A program made the translations under genes and the position numbers. From Allosphingosinicella sp. (GTDB lineage Bacteria; Pseudomonadota; Alphaproteobacteria; Sphingomonadales; Sphingomonadaceae): a stretch of 5,223 nucleotides of DNA. Under the pieces are notes generated by a model. The model worked only from the letters and a program-made list of their open reading frames with translations, was not told the origin of the DNA and searched no databases. Position 1 is the first letter of the stretch. Each line of letters begins with the position of its first letter. This document shows positions 4,941-5,223 of this stretch, in pieces. The stretch is from assembly GCA_030146745.1 (NCBI GenBank), contig JASLBD010000210.1:1-5223 (forward strand), in the 5' to 3' direction.

Positions 4941-5223
4941 TCAGTGCCGCGTACCCGCGTTGATCGGGATGCGGCGTCCGCGTTCCGCCTCGCGGTTGCG
5001 CGGCAGAGTTACGCTGAGCACGCCGTCGCGGAACTCCGCTTTCGCTTTCTCCTCGTCGACCCCGGAGGGGAGGGCGATGCGGCGCTCGAAGCGGCCGTAG
5101 AAGCGCTCCGAATAGCCGCGGTCGCGGTCCTCGCTCTCGCTCTTCTTCTCGCCGCGCACAGTGAGCACTCCGTCCTCGACGAGCAGCTCGACGTCCTTCT
5201 CGTTCATGCCCGGCACTTCGGCC
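4941..5223 (-). CDS. Hsp20 family small heat-shock protein (5' end cut by window edge)
   Basis: The C-terminal 93 residues of an alpha-crystallin-domain chaperone are visible; the N-terminal region and start lie beyond the right edge. Such proteins form oligomers that hold unfolding proteins in the cytoplasm for refolding by ATP-dependent chaperones. Visible family hallmarks are the opening AEVPGMNEKDVELLVEDGVL with VRGEKK just after, the Arg-rich loop GYSERFYGRFERRIALP, the AxxxxGVL-type motif in AEFRDGVLSVTLP, and the C-terminal IPI (IxI motif used in oligomer assembly) before NAGTRH. A GTG at 5216 could be read as a start, but the frame stays open to the window edge and the alpha-crystallin domain would be cut there, so the gene is partial. 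Any heat-shock promoter or ROSE-type leader would be outside the window. Confidence 0.94.
   Translation of the reverse strand, partial: AEVPGMNEKDVELLVEDGVLTVRGEKKSESEDRDRGYSERFYGRFERRIALPSGVDEEKAKAEFRDGVLSVTLPRNREAERGRRIPINAGTRH

Noticed and set aside
1..5223. A single novel multi-gene defence or metabolic system.
   Set aside because: The genes change strand five times, belong mostly to known families, and only msrB-msrA forms a tight operon; I see no toxin-antitoxin pair, nuclease, reverse transcriptase, phage or CRISPR signature.

Overview
The window is GC-rich, densely packed bacterial chromosome. The gene content is typical of an alphaproteobacterium, most likely a sphingomonad (order Sphingomonadales): a DUF6491 small exported protein, a stand-alone polyhydroxyalkanoic-acid-system protein, a Tat-exported MsrB next to an exported MsrA, and GTCATTCCGG...CCGGGATGAC palindromic repeats between genes. 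The taxonomic call is an inference from protein style and repeats; no rRNA or other marker is present.

Layout from left to right. Positions 1-1053 (minus) hold the N-terminal 351 codons of an FprA/adrenodoxin-reductase-type ferredoxin-NADP+ reductase that runs off the left edge. A 111-nt divergent intergenic region separates it from a small secreted DUF6491 protein at 1165-1515 (plus). A 94-nt complex palindromic repeat (1516-1609) fills the gap to a convergent gene for a PHA-system family protein (1618-1938, minus). A 134-nt divergent region then leads to a two-gene operon on the plus strand, msrB (2073-2582, Tat signal) and msrA (2579-3196, N-terminal hydrophobic export signal), with ATGA start-stop overlap. 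Facing it, with only 9 nt between stop codons, is a six-TM YihY/BrkB membrane protein (3206-4213, minus). Upstream of that are a short copy of the same palindromic repeat (4249-4284), an HD-domain protein of the HD phosphohydrolase / diiron HD-oxygenase type (4292-4837, minus), a candidate terminator/alternative-hairpin region (4879-4924), and the C-terminal 93 residues of an Hsp20 small heat-shock protein (4941-5223, minus, entering from the right edge).

Functionally, the clearest unit is msrB-msrA, predicted to repair oxidised methionines of both stereochemistries outside the cytoplasm. Hsp20 is also a protein-protection gene, while FprA supplies low-potential electrons from NADPH. The other genes look like ordinary accessory or housekeeping genes, and no cluster-wide pathway is evident. 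I did not find phage, IS, CRISPR, tRNA or rRNA features. The points most worth a second look are the HD protein with a complete set of apparent dimetal ligands but altered substrate-site positions, the exported Msr pair with a Thr at the usual MsrB resolving-Cys site, the cloverleaf-like repeat, and the mutually exclusive hairpins after hsp20.
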